From assembly GCF_022682495.2 (NCBI RefSeq), contig NC_071388.1:31356139-31420138 (forward strand): a DNA stretch of 64,000 nucleotides, read 5' to 3'. Shown in pieces: positions 1-11,775 of this stretch. A model generated the notes under the pieces. The model did no database searches, was not told the origin of the DNA, and was given only the letters and a program-made list of their open reading frames with translations. Position 1 is the stretch's first letter, and each line of letters opens with the position of its first letter. Source of the DNA: Desmodus rotundus (Eukaryota; Chordata; Mammalia; Chiroptera; Phyllostomidae). The translations under genes were made by a program, and so were the position numbers.

Positions 1-3000
1 AATTTCTCCTGGCCCTCCAATACCTATTTCTCTTTTTTTATAAGCACATGCTTAACACCTGCAAATAATTTCAGGTATAGACATGCCCCTGCAAGGGACT
101 AACTACAGGTGTGTTTCCACCTGCACCCTCAAAATGACTGTCCCCCAGATGGTCAAATCCTGTGAATATTAGTTCTGAAGGAAGGTGACATGTATTAGAT
201 GGATACACAATTAATTAAACCCAAACTACTAGGTAAAGAGAACTGTACTGACATTTGGCTAACATAAGAACATATGAAATAAAATAAAAATAAGAGGGAA
301 TAAAGAGGGAAAGAGGAAGAAAGGAAAGAAAAAGAGGGAGGGAAAGAAAGCTGGCATTAGTTGCTGCTGCATTTCTCCAGGACACAGGGTAGACACTTAG
401 CACACACTTGTGGAGTTCATGTCAGTGAGCAATGAGCAAAATTAGGAATGAATTTTACAACCACGTGTTATCTTCTGCCCTTCCTACTGCCTTATTCAGA
501 CAGGAGAACAACGTTCCACACAGACAAAACCTCCCGAATGCAAGAATTGGGTAAATGGCCCTCATCCTGACAATCCCTCTGCTGCAAGCAGGTTTTGTGA
601 CGATTTCTCACTTTTCTTCCTTTGGCATCTCGTCACCTTGTAGCTCTCTCAAGAGCTTCGATGTAATGTCATTTGCTTGATGTTTAGTCTGTGCCTAAAA
701 TGTCAGCTGTTTATTATTTTTACATTTCAATGCTAACACAATGGCACTTCAGAATAAAGGGCAGGGTTTCTGACACATCTCAATGCCCAAAGGACTTATA
801 TTAAATAGGGGTTTCCTTTCTTCCTGAAAGTCCAGGGCCACTCGTTTTTTGAAAAGATAGACTAGTTTTCATTACTACATAATTTCCTTTGGACATTCTT
901 TGTACTCTGGCTACGGTTGGCACTGTTTTACACACTGTGGTAAGATCTACCTTATTACTTCAAGGAGTGAGTGCTTTTTTTCAGAGACACAGAAAATCAT
1001 CCTTTCTTTTACAGAACAGAAGACCACGATGGTGGAAGGGTTTAGAGCCTGAGGATAAGAAGATAACATTATAACTCTCCAAAGGCAGTTTTTCTGTCTT
1101 TTCTAAAGAACTAAGCTCAGGGCTCTCATCAGGAGAAAGCATTTGGATGCTAGACAAAAATTAAGGGAGTAAATACAGATAAAGTTTTCTATGAGACTAG
1201 AACAAACTCATAAAAGTTATAACAAGGCTGAAAACATAAGTGGTTTTCAAATGATGACAGACAAATTCACAGCTGACAGTCTTGATGAGGAACAACTGCT
1301 GGCGGAAATCCACCAAATTTGTGCTGTATTTTCAACCTCTCCCATCTTGGGTAATGAATGAATTCTAACACTTTATTGCGGCAGTTGGTGCTTCTCGTTA
1401 ATCTTTTTTCTCAGCTAGAACGAACTAATCCTCCAGCCCCATCCCATTCTCACTAAATCTAGTCTACCAGAATTCAGTTTTTAAAAATCATGTTTTTGTC
1501 TATATCCATATCACATGTCACATCACAATTCTGCCTTTCTCGACTTAAAAGTCCTAATATTTTAAGTGTCACCTTCCCTGACTACAGCACCTTTCATCCC
1601 ACCCCATAGAAAGTGAAGGCGAAATGACCTTCTTTTCCCTTCTGAACACCACTTGGAGGAATGCAGTTGGGGATTAGTGCTCTGAGGTACTTAGCGGGAC
1701 TATACAGAGAAACCAAAACTCTTCAATCATACTTTGCAACTACATCTTAGACGCTCAATGAGGTTCACGGAAGATTTGCAGAGCAGAAACTAAAGTCAAT
1801 TGGAGATCCATGTCTCGATCAATCAGTTATGGTGGTTGACTAAGGAATCAAACTTCAAATGAACACTTTTGAGTCAAGTCCACCAAGTGACATTATATAC
1901 CTCCTCACCATAATACCCTTCATAATGTTCCTGACGGGTCAACGTTCAGGGATCCAGATGGAGCTCTGCAATTTAAATCATAACAACTCATGATTTCATC
2001 AAGTACTCTCCATATTTTTTAGCCAGGCCCATCGACAAGCAAACTCAACTACTCTTCATCCTTTGTATTGCTGACAATATTATTAGAGAATTAGCATGTT
2101 AAAAGGAGAATTTCCATGCTTTGGAAGGTGCAAGAAAGTAAAAATTCTCTTGTGAAAGTCATATCACACCTGGCTTTCTTGAGATTATTGTGTTTCGAAG
2201 TTAAAAAAAAATACTCTTATTAAACCTTCCAATTAAGTGTATGACTAAATCCAGATTGTTCTCAATGGAGGCCCCCACACAAAGAGAGATCTTAGGACAT
2301 AGCGGAGTTTGTGTAAGTAAAGAATCATTAGCATGTGGCAGTTTTGTGACTAGTCAGCACATGCTGCAGAAGTGAGAAGGCATTGACGTGATGCTGGAAT
2401 GGACGGCAGAACTGAAGGGGGATGGTAATGGTGCCCCAGAGAAGCAGAGTACTGGTGCCGCCCTTCAAGCTCTTCCTTCAAGAAGTTTCTAACTACACTC
2501 AGGCAACTTGACTTTGGCCTACTGTTACTTTCAGCCATAAATCTTTAACCAGATAACTCAAGTATCCTCCTTCTACTATCCCATGATTCAGAGACCTTAC
2601 TCTCAGTTTCCAATAGCACATATTTTGGGTTTTCTTTGCAAGTAAAAAAGAAAAACCCAACTTTTGTGATTTCTTACATTCAAAATGATCAAAGGTAATG
2701 GTGAACAGTGAAAGTTTACATGGGATGAGTCATAATGGGTCTCCTACAGAGTCTGATTTATGAAACCCCAAATTTCTTCCCAGAAAATCTCAGGACCCCT
2801 CTGACCCACGGGATACACAATTTAAGAAAAACTTAGCAATAAATAAATGGCAATGTATGGACGACTAGGATGTATATTTCTACTTGTCTGAAATACTTTT
2901 AATCACAACACATTTAGTTATGATGCTACTCTGAGCCATTCTCACTTAATGGGGTGGGAGTCCCACTGACTGCGTAAAGCCCAAGAAGGAAGCACATTTA

Positions 3001-3819
3001 GAAGCTAGCCAGGACTGTTATTTCTCATGGAAGAAGGTCAAAGGTTGTCAATAGGCAGAGTGTGATTTTTTCATATGAGATTAGATGTTGTCACAGTCTT
3101 GAGGTGTGTTTGTTCTTAGGCTATTCAGAAAGATACTCAGAAAAAAAATACCACCACAGTCCCTGAAGAAGAGCATGAACTGGAATAACAGCATATCTAT
3201 CATCCTATACAGACCAGCTCACACATGTCCCTGCTAGAGAAATCCAGCCCTATTACTATCTGGCTAAAGCTTCAAGGGTCAGAGTTTGCAAGACACTGGA
3301 GTGTTGAGGGCCAAAAAAGATAAAGAAGAGTGAAGAAGAGAGAGAGCCCTTCAAGGGAGGAATATACCAAGAGAGTTACAGCTGACGGGGCAGACCTTCT
3401 GAAGGCTTGCTTACATGGTGAGCTCCTACCTCTCAATCCCTAGCATGCTATGAAAGCCTAAGTTCACTGTCAAAACTCTGGTCTTCCTCCTCTGCTCTGT
3501 TTAGGAATGCTTAGCAGAGCGTTCAGTGAGAGAGCCCTTTAGACACCCAGCAGCATGCCGAATACACTGGTTCTAGGGAAGCCACTTGCCGGCACCACCA
3601 TGACAACGGACAATATTTAATTCTGTGATGTGATGGCTCTGCCATCCCAAACAGCTCCTACCCCAAAGACTGAATTCACCAATCCTTCCCTATAATAGGA
3701 TGCAAGAAGCACCCCTTAGTTTCAAATGATGGCACCTCAACTTTAGAACCATAGTAGTGACAATAATTTATTAATATCAGTTTGCTTGGAAGTACTCACT
3801 ATGGCATATCAAGCTCTGC
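1..3819. other. Repeat-poor intron sequence
   Basis: AT-rich DNA in which I recognise no gene or named repeat. A polypurine stretch (GAAA/GGGA rich) lies at about 290-350. Short open frames on both strands have no recognisable domains. Confidence 0.6.
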
Positions 3820-4045
3820 TCTAACCCTTTACAACACTTTACAAAGTAATCTTCACATTTAAACTTCACAAACATCCTACAGGGCAGATTTTATTATTAC
3901 TACCATTTTACAGATGAGGACATTGAGGCAAAAAGTGGCTAAGTACTTGTTCAAGGTCACAAAGCTAGTAAGTGATACAGAATTTGAACCAAGGTCATTT
4001 GCCTCTAGACCTGATCCCCTCAATCCATATGTTATACTGGCTCTT
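3820..4045 (-). repeat. MIR SINE, minus orientation
   Basis: On the + strand it reads as the reverse complement of MIR: TTTTACAGATGAGGACATTG, then CAAGGTCACAAAGCTAGTAA, then GAATTTGAACC. This is the diagnostic core of the ancient mammal-wide tRNA-derived SINE. It is diverged and has no visible target duplication. Confidence 0.85.
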
Positions 4046-4050
4046 TTATT

Positions 4051-4142
4051 GAAGAAGAATAAGAAGACAACAAAGTAGACAGAGAAGAAGAGAAAGAAGG
4101 AGGAGGTGGGGGAGGGGAAGAGGAAATGAGAGGAAGAGAAAG
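4051..4142 (+). repeat. Polypurine tract (GAA/GGA-rich)
   Basis: About 90 bases that are nearly all A and G on the + strand, built from GAAGAA, AGAGAAGAAG and GGAGGAGG units with a GGGGGAGGGG core. The few pyrimidine interruptions are concentrated in the first 30 bases. Such tracts can form triplex (H-DNA) structures. It directly follows the MIR at 3820-4045. Confidence 0.85.
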
Positions 4143-4145
4143 GCC

Positions 4146-4600
4146 CATGACATCTGTGTACATCTGAGAGAACCAAATGGAATCTTTGAACATTGCCTTA
4201 GAACAGCTGAGGCTGAACTAAGTCCTACCCCAGGAACAGAATAAAATTGATGCCTGCACCTTTTCAGAGTTGGGCAGGAAGAGAGTCCTCTCTCTAACCA
4301 ACTTACTTTGCTTTCAAAACAAAGCTTTGGTCTTAAGCTGCCTTCTGTGCTAAAATATAAAATGTGAAGAGATGTGCTCATATCAAAGGTGCTTTGATTT
4401 CAAGTTTACAAAACATAATTATACAATTTAATACAGAGAACTTGTAAAACAAGCATCGATTTTCTACTTAAAGTTAATGTGTATTCTTCCCAGGTAGGTG
4501 CAAAGAGCAAAACATGGCCCCAATATAAATAGAATCTCTAAAATCATGACAATGTAGAGCATGTCCATAAGGATAAAAAGAAGTAAAGAGCAGGGTGTAT
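4146..4600. other. Unique intron sequence
   Basis: No repeat or gene recognised. Open frames on the minus strand here are long partly because the polypurine tract next to it contains few stops. Confidence 0.5.
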
Positions 4601-4609
4601 GAGACAGAA

Positions 4610-4765
4610 TTCAAAGACTCAGAAAGTGAGAGCTAGAACAGACCTCAGTGAGACTTGCGAGGGCAAAGCCAGGTGACTTTTCCAAGGTCCTAAGTCAGTG
4701 CTGAGGCAAGAAGTCGAGATTCCTGGCACCCAGGTCAGAGCTCCTTCCACTGTCTCACTGGGCCT
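4610..4765 (-). repeat. MIR-like SINE fragment, minus orientation
   Basis: The + strand carries a degraded version of the reverse MIR/MIR3 pattern: CAAGGTCCTAAGTCAGTGCT, then CCTGGCACCCAGGTCAGAGC, then TTCCACTGTCTCA. It is more diverged than the copy at 3820-4045, so the subfamily is not assigned. Confidence 0.6.
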
Positions 4766-4769
4766 CCCG

Positions 4770-7700
4770 GAAACAAAAACCACCAGACATACGACAAAGA
4801 AGCAAGGGAGCCATGCCACATGAATGGCCAGATTGTTGAGGGAAGGGGGGTGGGGAGAAGGAGTAAAGGACTGCAGGATAATATGGTTTTACAGAAATCT
4901 ATTTGCAAGTAGATCCTGTGGTTACCAGTGTGGCTGCCCAAGAGAAAGAACCACTGACTGACGGCAGGAACAAAGGCACGGACACTCACACAAAGGGAGA
5001 TACAGGAGTCGCGGTGTTCCGTGTGTATCACTAATACACTTCATCAAGTTGAGACCAAGAAAAACAGTGCGGGAAAGCCCACCGTGCACAAGGGCCCCTT
5101 TATTCACTGAGCTTTCCCACTTCACACACACTTTACCTGATGAAACGTTAGACTTTTGCTTCTGTTTCTGTAGGATCCTTTTGATTTTTCCACATTCAAC
5201 TAGCACGTTTCATAACTGTTTAGTGTTCTTATTTTTCTGCAAATTCATGTGCTGTGCACACTGATGACATGTTTGGAAGTTAATGAAATCAGATGAAAAT
5301 AGCTTACATTAAAGTCTCCCCATTTCTTCACTACAATGTCTGCCACCTACTGTTCAGCCACGAAATACTGCAGCTCTTGCATCAATAAAACTTCGTATTA
5401 ATATTCTCAGAGGTGGAAAGACTCTATTAGCCTTTTTTTTCCCTCTCCTGGTCTTTGCTTCCAACCGTGTTGAGCTTTGGAACCCTCTGACAAATGGTCA
5501 TTATTCTCTGGGCCAGTAAAAAAGAATTCTAAAATTTAGGGGAAATGTCTTTGGTCAAAAGCCCAAGGGAATTGGCTTCTTGAATTAAATGATAAATATA
5601 TGCATTTAAGGTCATTAGAGACTTTATCTCCTGTAAAGGCTATATTTGTCAGGTTGATATAATTTCTCTCAACTGAGCACTTAACTCCATCGGCCAACAT
5701 TATTACGATTATTCCTTTTCCTTTAAGTGGGAGACTTCTAGCTAACAACACGTGTGTTCTTTCTGGTGCTGCTTCTTGAGCGATCAAGGCACACCTTTGT
5801 TTCATTTAGTATGCAATTTTCACCTCTGACCCAAGAAATGAGTCCTGGGCTTCCTGAACTTTATTGCCTGTTAATAGACTGCTGGCTCTCTTTTCAGCAG
5901 TAATAGAAATGGTGGAGAGGCATTTCATTTAAGAGGCTGGCACACTGCAGCCTGAAAGACAATGTCAGAATTAAAAGTCAGCCTGGCCAAGAAACAATAT
6001 AAGAATCACAGTGACACAGAAGAGGAAGTTTTCCATATTCCATCGCAGACGGCACATGGGTATGTAAATACGAACAGCGTCCCAGATCTCATTATTTTCC
6101 CACCGCACAATGACAGACACCCTGAACGGTGCTAAGTGATTGAGCTAGTAATGCATCTTCAGCTTACGCCTATCTACATATTTTGTTTCTCCTCATTAGA
6201 CTGGAGACATCAGTGACAAACTTATGAAGTGGCAGTCTTTGGCATCATAAAATACACACAGATGCTCATCAGAGGCTCTTTCCTGCCTACTTCTTAGTGA
6301 CACGTGTTTATAATTTTGTCTGTATCCCATTTGCTGTGGTTTACCCTTAAGTACATCTGTTCAATTAAAATGGAAACGTGTGACATGGCCCGTACTCAGC
6401 AACTTTCGGGCTTGTTAATGAAACGTTCTAAGGTTCCTGCCTTAGCTCTTTATTTGCAAAAGGATTTCATTCTGCAGTTTTCCAATGATTGAAAAGTACA
6501 AATAAAAATACCCCTTAAAACACACACAAAGAAGTCGACTGTTTTGTTAATAGTTAAGAAAGGACATTATTGCTGCATAAGGACATTATTTTACATAAAA
6601 AGGCATTATTAAATATGATTTACTGCCTTGTGTTTGAAAACTTACAGGAAAAGTCTGATAATATATTAAACTTGTTTATTATGATTTCATATAATTTTGA
6701 ATAATACTACTTTTTCCTCTGACAAGTGCAATAAACTCTACTGGTATAGACATAGGTTGATTATCATGAGTCAACTGTGTGGCTTAAAGAAACATGCCCA
6801 AACAATCAGCTTTTGAAGGCTGCATCTCCAGTTATTTACACTCGCCATCATGGTAATAACTCACCATTTCTATATTAATAAGGCAGTGAAATTTATTATG
6901 ATGGTATTGAAAAGTTATTAAGTACTGCATCCCAAGTGACAAAGTACCATAGCACTGTCACTACCCAAAAGCAGTTGCCCATTCATCACCTGCCTTTCCA
7001 GATGGTCCTGCATCTTTATCGCTCCCAGGCTGGTGACATCACCTGTTCACCCACTCAAAATTGATGATGAAAGCAAACAGATCTATCTTACTTACATTTA
7101 CCAAATCAATTTAATTTTTACAGGCCATGGCTTGGTGACATATTGACTGTTTTCCTTAATGGCATCTACCGTATTTAATGTAAGGATGTCATCTTTGATT
7201 CCTGGCTCGCATAATGTGTCATTTCATAATAAATTTCTCGAACATATTTACTTAATGGAAAGAATTATGATTGCTTGTCAGTTCTCTTATTAAACACAAT
7301 GATAACTCTTTTTCTTTTCAAGAATCCTCTACTGGGCAACAGAGCTATTTTTAATCCTTCCTTGTCTCTTTAAAGGGGCCAATGACTTGGACACAAAATA
7401 AGTGCTAATCAAACACTGGACACATGACTGACCACTTTCAATCCTCCAGCTCAGGGTAAGGGTTTTAATCTCACTTCTTTGTTATTATAGAACTAGATTC
7501 TCCAGAGATGCTGTGATTAAAATTATATATTAGCAATAACTAAAGACAAACATATGAAATGTCACCACAAAAGGATAACAGCTGTACAGCTGATTTTAAT
7601 GGTTCATATCATGTTTAATGTTTACTTCTCCGGATTATTATAATCAGTTCTCTTCAGCTAGTGCCCTTACATCAAGTGTATGTTAACATAAATATCTGCA

Positions 7701-10216
7701 TCATAAAAGGTTAAGATGCAGGATGAAAGACTAGTCTACTCACTGTGTGATACTCACACAACACCCCCTTGACACCCTCCTTTCCCCCATATGATTTACA
7801 GATCCCATCTGCTGCCCTGCGAGACAAACGCTCCTCTGACACGAATCACCACTGCATTGTGCGCACTTGTATTACCTAAAGGGAGTGGACGACTAACACC
7901 TATATTCAAAGAGGCACAGGGCCCGGAGGGCAAATCACTGTGTGGCCTCCTTGTCCTCCAGAGCCCCGCCTGTATTATGTGTATGCAAATAAAACCAACA
8001 TCAAATACACTCCAACTGTGACTCCAAAGAGAAAAACTGGGGGAGGGCCTGTGACAGAGGAAAAGTGAGTAATCTAAGGTGTGTGTATTTATTTCTTTAG
8101 ACATTATGTCCCAGCCAAGAGAGGCCATAGTGCAAGCACTTGGCTAGATGAATAAGGAGTGAGGAGATGGAGAGCTCAGGGGCTGCGGCCCCACACTGCT
8201 GACCTAGAACAACAGCAGGGCCCTTGGCTACCTCCTTCTTTAGGTGTCTGGGTTCCCCAGACAGCATCGTCGCAGTTAACCTGCTCCAGCCCCTTCACGT
8301 AAGACAAGGTCTGAAAAAATCTTCAAGTTTATCTTGCCCTATATTGAACTGACTGGGTCCCAGGATTCAGTGACTTCCTGAGGAGATGGCAGGGAGATGG
8401 ACGAACGCCGCACAGAACTGCTCTCCATCTGTGCTCCTACTCTTTAGTCTCAATCAAATGGGCATAAATATGTATGTCAACAGCATCTTCACATGGTTTA
8501 TGGTTCTTTGGAAACCAAGTCCAGGATTTCCTACGTCCCTGTGGTTAGAATGACACCAGCTCAGGCTAGAAAGAAAACAGGAGGAGAAAATAAAACAACA
8601 TGAGGGCAGAGCCAGGCAACCTGCTCCTACCTGTAGAATAGGTTCATGTGAGGAGACTCTTCACGCTCATCTATTGAGGTGAACTTATCCTAATCCATTA
8701 GTTAAGCAGAGGCTTGCCCTTGGGTGAGGTTTCCAGGAAAACAGGGGTTCAAGCTGGTAGTCTTGTGAGACCAAGAAGAACATGTTTTTTGAGGGCAGCT
8801 AGTCCGTGTGCCAGGGTGGAGATTCTCTGCTGGCATCACACACCTGCTGAATTCCTACCATAAGAATCTAAACAAATAAAAAAAAAACAACAAATCATCC
8901 ACACCTGTGGCTGCCAACCAACTGAAGTTTCTGTGCAATGCCAGGTACACCTGGGCAGCCAGGGAGGTCAGCAGCAGTGTCAGAGGTAAATACCACTGCC
9001 AGTTGGTAGGAGGCGCAAAGGTGCCCACCTCCCGTGGATCTGTAACAGGAGCCGACTGGCCAACAGTCACAGTAAATATGTCATAGAAAATATGTGCGTA
9101 CCTCCTATACATTAGAAAAGCTCTAGGTAACAGTGTGGCAGGAAGAAGAGAAAAGATTTCAGAGCAGAGGTATCTGTAATCATCAATCTCTCCCCATCGT
9201 GCTCCCAAGGAGGAAGGAGTTTCCTTCTGAGTCAACAGCTGGATCCTTGTTTATTAGCCACATCCAGATGCTAGGTAACTCATACTCGGTAATACTACGA
9301 GGGAAGAAAGCAGCAGAGTCTTTGAGAGCGGCACCTGCTGGGTGTGTGTAAGGTGTTAAAGGAGTAAGACAGTGAATAACAGAGATACATAGGGGCAAAG
9401 AATTTAAATTTGGCAGGACATTTTAAGTGAAATCCCTCTTTGATGCTACTAAAAAAGGATTTATTTTGGATTTTTTTGAAGAGGAAAAGAGGTTACTGGA
9501 CTTTTTTTTTTTAATGTTTTCATGGAGACTGCCAAGGTTGAACTCTATGTAGGCTAAATAGAGAAAGCATCAGGAACCATCCAAAATGCTCAGATCCAAA
9601 ATCCAAAATTTAGATTCCTAAAGGACCAATTAAAAAACATAAGGCGGCAAATGCATTAGCCTGTGCACGCGCCTGTGCGTTGTGTGTATGTGAGGTTGCG
9701 CAGTGTGGGGTGTGAAGACATTGTTTCCGTATCAGATGACATTCTACAACTGACTTCCTAGGATTAGATTAAGTAGTACCAGCAAATTATTTTTTTGTGT
9801 CTTGGGTAGCATTTAACTGACAGAATAAAAGTCCGATCTGAAAGGTGATGGGATAAATGCTTAGTAATTGAGAGGGCTTGGATCTGGAGCAGGTAACAAG
9901 ACCAACAATCATAGAATAAACTTTCCATTGTTCTTGAACCTGCTCGTCTTATTCCTAGCCATCATGCGCCTCTGAGAAGACATGTCTAAGATAGTCTCCT
10001 TTGGTCATAGGAGTTCATAAGGACTCAGCTCCGGTGTGTGCTCCTAAATGAGGCAAGCTATTTCCATGCAATGTCATTTACCTTTTATCAGTACTAGTAA
10101 AATTCCCTTTATAACAGAAGCACTGTCAAATTTCTTGTGCAGTAGTACAATCTTGTTATATCAGATATTGACTTGAAAAGAAGATAAACTGACAGGTAGC
10201 TGTGGAAAATATTTGT
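4770..10216. other. Unique intron sequence, candidate regulatory blocks
   Basis: About 5.4 kb with no recognised repeat and no supported gene. The part from about 5540 to 7760 is AT-rich, lacks recognisable transposon remnants and has the look of old unique intron. A 126-codon open frame on the minus strand at 8855-9235 has hydrophobic stretches but matches no family I know. A GT-rich alternating tract lies at about 9660-9712. Confidence 0.5.
9660..9712 (+). repeat. Alternating purine-pyrimidine tract
   Basis: Reads TGTGCACGCGCCTGTGCGTT and continues as a GTGTGTATGTGAGG-type sequence. It is an imperfect alternating pattern with several CpG steps, unusual for this intron, and could favour left-handed DNA. 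Confidence 0.6.
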
Positions 10217-10238
10217 CACACACACACACACACACACA
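10217..10238 (+). repeat. (CA)11 microsatellite
   Basis: Eleven uninterrupted CA units. Likely length-polymorphic. Confidence 0.97.
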
Positions 10239-10492
10239 AAATTCTCTGTATCTTATTCTTTCTCATAATGATAGCTGACCACTTCTTGCTCTTGTGATTT
10301 TTTTTGGCTTGAGAATCCTACTAATTATCATGGAGAAAATGTTCATTAACAGCATGCTACATACACCTATCTTCAGCTTCAGATACTTCACAAAAGGCCA
10401 AAAGATGTACCAGAACCAGAATGACGATAGCATTTATTTACTGAATTTTCCTCTAACTGAAATACTAATTTATTTTTTAAAATTCTTAGGCA

Positions 10493-10695
10493 GCCCTGAC
10501 TGGTGTGGCTCCGTGGGTTGAGCATTGGCCTGAGAAATGAAAGGTAGCTGGTTCAGTTCCCAGTCAGGGCACATGTCTGGGTTGTGGACAAGGTCTCCAG
10601 TTGGGGGCGCATGAGAGGCAACTGATCTCCTTTCCTTCCCCTCTCTCTATAAATAAATAAATAAACAAAATCTTTTTTAAAAATCGTGATTAAAA
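10493..10695 (+). mobile_element. Bat VES-type tRNA-derived SINE
   Basis: Begins GCCCTGACTGGTGTGGCTCC, the typical VES head with a tRNA-like A box. It continues with a B-box-like GGTTCAGTTCC, GTCAGGGCACATGTCTGGGT, a GGGGGCGC stretch, a pyrimidine-rich region and an AAATAAATAAATAAA tail. Imperfect flanking repeats AATTCTTAGGCA (10481-10492) and AAATCTTAAGCA (10696-10707) match at 10 of 12 positions and look like an aged target-site duplication. This family is the main evidence that the host is a bat. Confidence 0.92.
10597..10610 (+). promoter_or_regulatory. CTCF-like motif inside the VES SINE
   Basis: CCAGTTGGGGGCGC differs at one position from CCAGTAGGGGGCGC, a good CTCF core match. SINE-spread CTCF sites are established in rodents, dog and opossum. 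Whether this copy is bound is unknown. Confidence 0.35.
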
Positions 10696-11134
10696 AAATC
10701 TTAAGCAGAATTATGTATAAGGAGAAGTACTTTATGATTTTACTACTGTATGGTTCTATCAATGTAAATAAACTTTGAGAAGCTAAGATGCTGTGCTAAT
10801 AAAAATTTGTATTTATTGCTTAAATGAAATAGTGTACAAGTCCCCTCAGTGTCCCCACTTCTCCATACTACCTCTCTGTCATCATTGGAACAAACTGTCT
10901 CTTCAGGACAGAACAAACTGGGGAGCAGAGAAGCTGCACCAGCTCTTCTATTCTTCTAAGAGAGATTTGAATCACTGCTTCCTAACACGATCAAGGGAAA
11001 AGCTTAGAGAATACAGTATCCTCATGCTGTGGTCCCAACAAAGTGTTCTAGAGTATGGAGCATTACAGAGTCTCTGCCCCTGGACTGACCAAACCCTAGA
11101 GCCTACTGTGAAATCTCTGTGCAAAGGCTTTCCT

Positions 11135-11380
11135 GCCCTGGCCTGGGGGCTCAGCAGGTTGGAGCGTCATCATGCAGTACACCAAAAGGTTGTGGTCTGA
11201 TTCCCTGTCAGAGCGCACACTTAGGTTGCAGGTTCAATCCCTGGTCGGGGTGCGCCTGGGAGGCAACTGATCAATGTTTCTCACATCAGTGGTTCTCTCC
11301 CTTTCTCTTCCTCCCTCTCTCCCTCTCTCCCTCCGTCCCCTCTTCCTTACCTTCCTCTCTAAAGGAATAAATATATTTAC
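11135..11380 (+). mobile_element. tRNA-derived bat SINE, second subfamily
   Basis: Starts GCCCTGGCCTGGGGGCTCAG, with an A-box region (GGCTCAGCAGGTTGGAGCG) and a B box GGTTCAATCCC. It then has CTGGTCGGGGTGCGCC, a long TC-rich section and AATAAATATATTT. The head differs from the element at 10493-10695 and resembles the minus-strand copy at 20771-20945. Its tail runs directly into an L1 3' end. Confidence 0.85.
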
Positions 11381-11772
11381 ACAATAGAATCCTATGCAGC
11401 TGTTAAAAAGAAGGAACTCTTACCCTTTGTGACAGTGTGGATGTACCTGGAGAACATTATGCTAAGAGAAACAAGTCAGTAGGAAAAGACAAATATCATA
11501 TTATCTCACTTATATGTGGAATCTAATAAAATAAACTGATGAACAAAATAAAACCAGAGGCAAGGATACATGGGACAGACTGATAGATCTCAGAGGACAG
11601 GGGGGTGGGGGACTGGGAGGGATTAGCCAAAGCTCATGGACACAGACAAGAATGTGATGAAGGCCAGATTGGGGTAGGGGGGCTTGGTGGAGGAAAGAAG
11701 GGGAGGCCGGGAAATGGGTGACATCAATAATAGTGTCAATAATTTAAAAATTAAATTAAAATAAATAAATCT
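11381..11772 (+). mobile_element. 5'-truncated L1, 3' end only
   Basis: Recognisable L1 terminal sequence: CTATGCAGCTGTTAAAAAGA, then GTGGATGTACCTGGAGAACA, then CTTATATGTGGAATCTAATA, then a G-rich 3' UTR (CAGGGGGGTGGGGGACTGGG) and an A/T-rich tail. Only the extreme ORF2/3' UTR end is left, so no coding capacity. It lies antisense to MECOM. Confidence 0.88.
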
Positions 11773-11775
11773 ATA

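Noticed and set aside
8855..9235. Possible small membrane protein on the minus strand (126 codons)
   Set aside because: It has hydrophobic stretches but no known family, splice context or codon signal. It is likely a chance frame.
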